This document shows, piece by piece, positions 3,873 through 5,793 of a DNA stretch of 5,793 nucleotides. The notes under the pieces are model-generated. The model worked only from the letters and a program-made list of their open reading frames with translations, searched no databases and was not told the DNA's origin. This DNA is from JAWLCQ01 sp041687095 (GTDB lineage: Bacteria > Planctomycetota > Phycisphaerae > SM23-33): contig JAWLCQ010000255.1 of NCBI GenBank assembly GCA_041687095.1, positions 1-5,793 of the forward strand, read 5' to 3'. Positions within the stretch are counted from its first letter, which is position 1. Each line of letters begins with the position of its first letter. The translations under genes and the position numbers were made by a program.

Positions 3873-4937
3873 TCAGACCTTGACGGTGAAGCGTTCGCCC
3901 TTCTTGATGTCGGTGCAGAGGGCGGCGAGGAGTTCGGCGGTGTGCTGGAGGTCGCGGAGGTCGAGCATCTCGACCGTCGAGTGCATGTAGCGGTTGGGGA
4001 TGCTCACGATGGCCGACGGCGTCCCGCCGTTCTTCGTCCAGAACGCGTAGGCGTCGGTGCCCCCGGTGGTCGAGAAGGTCTCGATCTGGATGTCGAGCTT
4101 CTTGGCCTTGGCGACCTTGCGGAGGCGGTCGGTGAGGGCGGGGTGGTTCTCGCGGCCCAGGGCGACGGTCGGGCCCTGGCCCATCTTGACCTCTCCGTGC
4201 TGCTTGACGTCGATCCCGGGCGTATCGGTGGCGTGGGTGACGTCGACGGCGATGGCGGCGTGGGGCTGGACGTTGGCGATCTGCATCTGGGCGCCGTTGA
4301 GCCCGGTCTCCTCCTGCACGGAGCTGCAGGCGTAGATGGCGCACTTGGGCTTGGCGGATTTGGCGAGGCGGAGGGCCTCGATGGCGACCCAGGACCCGGC
4401 GCGGTTGTCGAAGGCGCGGGCGACGGCGATGTGGTCGGTGAGCATCTCGAACTGGTCGGTGAACGTGATGGGGTCCCCGACGGCGACGCGCTTCTTGGCG
4501 TCCTTGCCGTCGGCGGCCCCGATGTCGATGAACAGCTCGTGCATCTTCGGGACCTTCTGCTCCTTGTCCTTGTCGTGGAGGTGGATGGCCGTCGCCCCGA
4601 TGACCCCGCGGACGACGCCCTTCTCGGTGTGGATGTCGACCCGCTTGGAGCGGATGAGCCCGGGGTCCACCCCGCCGATCTTCTGGAAGTAGAGGTAGCC
4701 CTTGTCGTCGATGTGCTTGATCATCAGCCCGATCTCATCGACGTGCCCGTCGAGCATGATCTTCGGGTCCCCGCCGGGGTTGAGGACCGCCACCGCGTTG
4801 CCGTACGCGTCCGTGCGGACTTCGTCGGCGTACTGGCGGGCGTAGTCGCACCAGATCCGCTGGTTCTCGGCCTCATAGCCGCTGGGGGAGGGGGTGCTGA
4901 GCAGCTTCTGCAGAAACTCGAAGGATTCCTTACGCAT
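3873..4937 (-). CDS. M42 family metallo-aminopeptidase (glutamyl/deblocking aminopeptidase-like)
   Basis: This cytosolic di-metal aminopeptidase has 354 residues, the usual length for peptidase family M42. Family members (FrvX, YsdC, PepA-type TET peptidases) form large tetrahedral particles that trim N-terminal residues from short peptides. The expected active-site set is present: H65, D67 and E68 in GHVDEIG, D177 in FDNRAG, the E209-E210 pair in QEETGLNGA, D232 in AVDVTHATD, and H319 in RYMHSTVE. The FDNRAG and TGGTDA motifs are typical. The start is placed at 4937 because AGGAG lies 6 nt upstream and MRKESFEFLQKLLSTPSPSG is the normal family N-terminus. The frame stays open to 5309, but that extension is arginine/serine-rich and runs into queG. 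It is transcribed convergently with infC and divergently from queG, apparently as a single gene. Substrate preference cannot be read from the sequence. Confidence 0.95.
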   Translation of the reverse strand: MRKESFEFLQKLLSTPSPSGYEAENQRIWCDYARQYADEVRTDAYGNAVAVLNPGGDPKIMLDGHVDEIGLMIKHIDDKGYLYFQKIGGVDPGLIRSKRVDIHTEKGVVRGVIGATAIHLHDKDKEQKVPKMHELFIDIGAADGKDAKKRVAVGDPITFTDQFEMLTDHIAVARAFDNRAGSWVAIEALRLAKSAKPKCAIYACSSVQEETGLNGAQMQIANVQPHAAIAVDVTHATDTPGIDVKQHGEVKMGQGPTVALGRENHPALTDRLRKVAKAKKLDIQIETFSTTGGTDAYAFWTKNGGTPSAIVSIPNRYMHSTVEMLDLRDLQHTAELLAALCTDIKKGERFTVKV

Positions 4938-4943
4938 GTTGGG

Positions 4944-4948
4944 CTCCT
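4944..4948 (-). promoter_or_regulatory. Shine-Dalgarno of the M42 peptidase gene
   Basis: The minus strand reads AGGAG followed by CCCAAC and then ATG. This is a clear ribosome binding site that fixes the start at 4937 rather than at more upstream in-frame codons. Confidence 0.8.
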
Positions 4949-4964
4949 GTGTAGTAGGGCGAGC

Positions 4965-4992
4965 GGTCCCCGCGGCCGGTGCGGCGGGGGCC
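4965..4992 (-). other. 5' leader hairpin of the M42 peptidase gene
   Basis: GGTCCCCGC (4965-4973) and GCGGGGGCC (4984-4992) form nine pairs on DNA with one T/G wobble, around a 10-nt loop. It lies 16 nt upstream of the ribosome binding site on the minus-strand transcript. In GC-rich sequence this may be incidental. Confidence 0.3.
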
Positions 4993-5000
4993 GGTCCATC

Positions 5001-5024
5001 ATCATAGACCGCTAAAGGTAGCGG
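5001..5024 (-). promoter_or_regulatory. possible minus-strand promoter with palindrome
   Basis: The minus strand contains TATGAT (5006-5001), five of six bases of the -10 consensus. It would give a leader of roughly 55 nt before the peptidase gene. No good -35 hexamer is found at 16-18 bp. A perfect palindrome, CCGCTA (5009-5014) with TAGCGG (5019-5024), lies just upstream of the -10, where an operator could sit. Confidence 0.35.
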
Positions 5025-5100
5025 CTTGACGGGAAACGCACAAGGGCCGGGGGAATTGCGGATCGCGCCGGACACCCATCGCCCACCGGCCCGCGCGCGG

Positions 5101-5106
5101 TACACT
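5101..5106 (+). promoter_or_regulatory. possible -10 hexamer for a leaderless queG transcript
   Basis: TACACT (5101-5106, TANNNT type) ends six bases before the queG ATG. The expected transcription start therefore falls on or next to the start codon. GGCGG at 5107-5111 is too close to the ATG to serve as a Shine-Dalgarno. No convincing -35 is visible. This arrangement matches leaderless promoters known in other GC-rich bacteria. Confidence 0.35.
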
Positions 5107-5112
5107 GGCGGT

Positions 5113-5793
5113 ATGGACGCACCGGACATCCTGACCGCGCGAGTGAAGGGACTGGCCCTGGAGGCGGGCTTTGCGCGGTGCGGTGTCGCCCGGACAGGGC
5201 CGATTCCCGACGCGCATGCGGAGAACCTCCGCCGCTTCCTGCGCGAGGGGCTGCAGGCGGACATGGCGTGGATGGCGAAGCACCTGGAGCTGCGCCTCGA
5301 CCCGTCCACCCTCGTGCCCGGAACCCGCAGCGCCCTGTGCCTCGCCGTTCCCTACGCCCCCGCGTCCGAGCCGCCCACCGCCCCCGACCGGGCGTTCGTC
5401 GCCCGCTACGCCCGCGGGCGGGACTACCACAGGGTCCTCAAGCAGCGGGCCCACGCCCTCATGGACCGCATTCGCGAGGTCGTCCCGGAGTTCGCCGGGC
5501 GGGCGCTGGTGGACTCGGCTCCGGTGATGGAGCGGACGCTGGCGGCGATGGCGGGGGTGGGGTGGATTGGGCGCAACGGGCTGCTCATCGTGCCCGGGCT
5601 GGGGTCGTACGTCGTGCTGTGCGAGATCCTCTCCAACCTGCCGCTCGTGCCCGACGCACCCCTGGAGCCCCAGTGCGGGGCGTGCGACGCCTGCGTGCGG
5701 GCGTGTCCGGCGGGGGCGATCGTCGACACCGCCCTCGTCGACGCCCGCCGCTGCCTGAGCTACTGGACGGTCGAGCACGCGGGCGAGGTCCCG
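5113..5793 (+). CDS. queG: epoxyqueuosine reductase QueG (5' part, runs off window)
   Basis: QueG reduces epoxyqueuosine to queuosine at the wobble position of GUN-anticodon tRNAs, the last step of queuosine synthesis. It uses cobalamin and two [4Fe-4S] clusters in the cytosol. The window holds the first 227 codons with no stop; full-length proteins usually exceed 300 residues. Family signs are the N-terminal pattern LALEAGFARCGVA, MAWM (51-54), VDSAPVMERTLAAMAGVGWIG (133-153) with the conserved acidic residue D134, and RNGLLIVPGLGSYVVLCEIL (154-173). The first ferredoxin-type cluster motif, CGACDACVRACP, has cysteines at 188, 191, 194 and 198, and C214 follows in RCLSYWTVEH. The second cysteine group and any C-terminal HEAT-like repeats lie beyond the edge. 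ATG 5113 fits the family N-terminus. There is no Shine-Dalgarno; see the TACACT element. The gene is divergent from the M42 peptidase gene, 175 bp away. Confidence 0.95.
   Translation, partial: MDAPDILTARVKGLALEAGFARCGVARTGPIPDAHAENLRRFLREGLQADMAWMAKHLELRLDPSTLVPGTRSALCLAVPYAPASEPPTAPDRAFVARYARGRDYHRVLKQRAHALMDRIREVVPEFAGRALVDSAPVMERTLAAMAGVGWIGRNGLLIVPGLGSYVVLCEILSNLPLVPDAPLEPQCGACDACVRACPAGAIVDTALVDARRCLSYWTVEHAGEVP

Noticed and set aside
3942..5015. 357-residue plus-strand ORF
   Set aside because: It is a shadow opposite the M42 peptidase gene, which has complete active-site motifs on the minus strand.
4938..5309. N-terminal extension of the M42 peptidase to 5309
   Set aside because: The extra 124 residues are unlike the family, overlap the start of queG on the other strand, and bypass the clear Shine-Dalgarno at 4944-4948.

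Overview
This 5.8 kb window is very GC-rich bacterial chromosome. It carries three complete genes (thrS, infC and an M42 aminopeptidase), the 5' part of queG, a ten-codon leader ORF and several repeat clusters. The thrS-infC pair, the strong C/G third-position bias and the enlarged ThrRS suggest a high-GC bacterium with an unusual core-gene context. A planctomycete-type lineage such as Phycisphaerae is my guess, but nothing here proves it.

Layout. Bases 1-510 hold no credible gene but are packed with inverted and tandem repeats: three related hairpins with a TCCTGA core, one large nested palindrome and four copies of an 18-bp tandem unit. A good sigma70-type promoter (TTGACA, 16 bp, TAGGAT; 514-541) follows. 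Its transcript would have a leader of about 195 nt before thrS (744-2930). infC (2991-3569) follows thrS after 60 bp and starts with the rare codon ATC. Bases 3570-3872 contain a hairpin on the infC stop codon, an inverted pair of octamer repeat arrays and a 19-bp hairpin behind the convergent M42 peptidase gene (3873-4937, minus strand). A 175-bp divergent intergenic region separates that gene from queG (5113 to the window edge, plus strand).

Most notable observation. The thrS leader encodes a tiny ORF, M-N-H-T-T-T-T-T-T-I-stop (581-613). Six consecutive threonine codons lie just upstream of the threonyl-tRNA synthetase gene. The ORF lies inside a long imperfect hairpin (567-682) that ends directly at a T-rich tract (683-689). 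A second set of competing pairings reaches the thrS Shine-Dalgarno region. This is the layout expected for ribosome-mediated attenuation that senses charged tRNA-Thr. The ORF and the complementarities are visible in the sequence; the regulatory mechanism is inference.

Function. thrS and infC form a translation operon, with IF3 probably autoregulated through its non-AUG start. The M42 peptidase (peptide turnover) and QueG (last step of queuosine synthesis on tRNA) are separate transcription units on the other side of the repeat-filled intergenic region.
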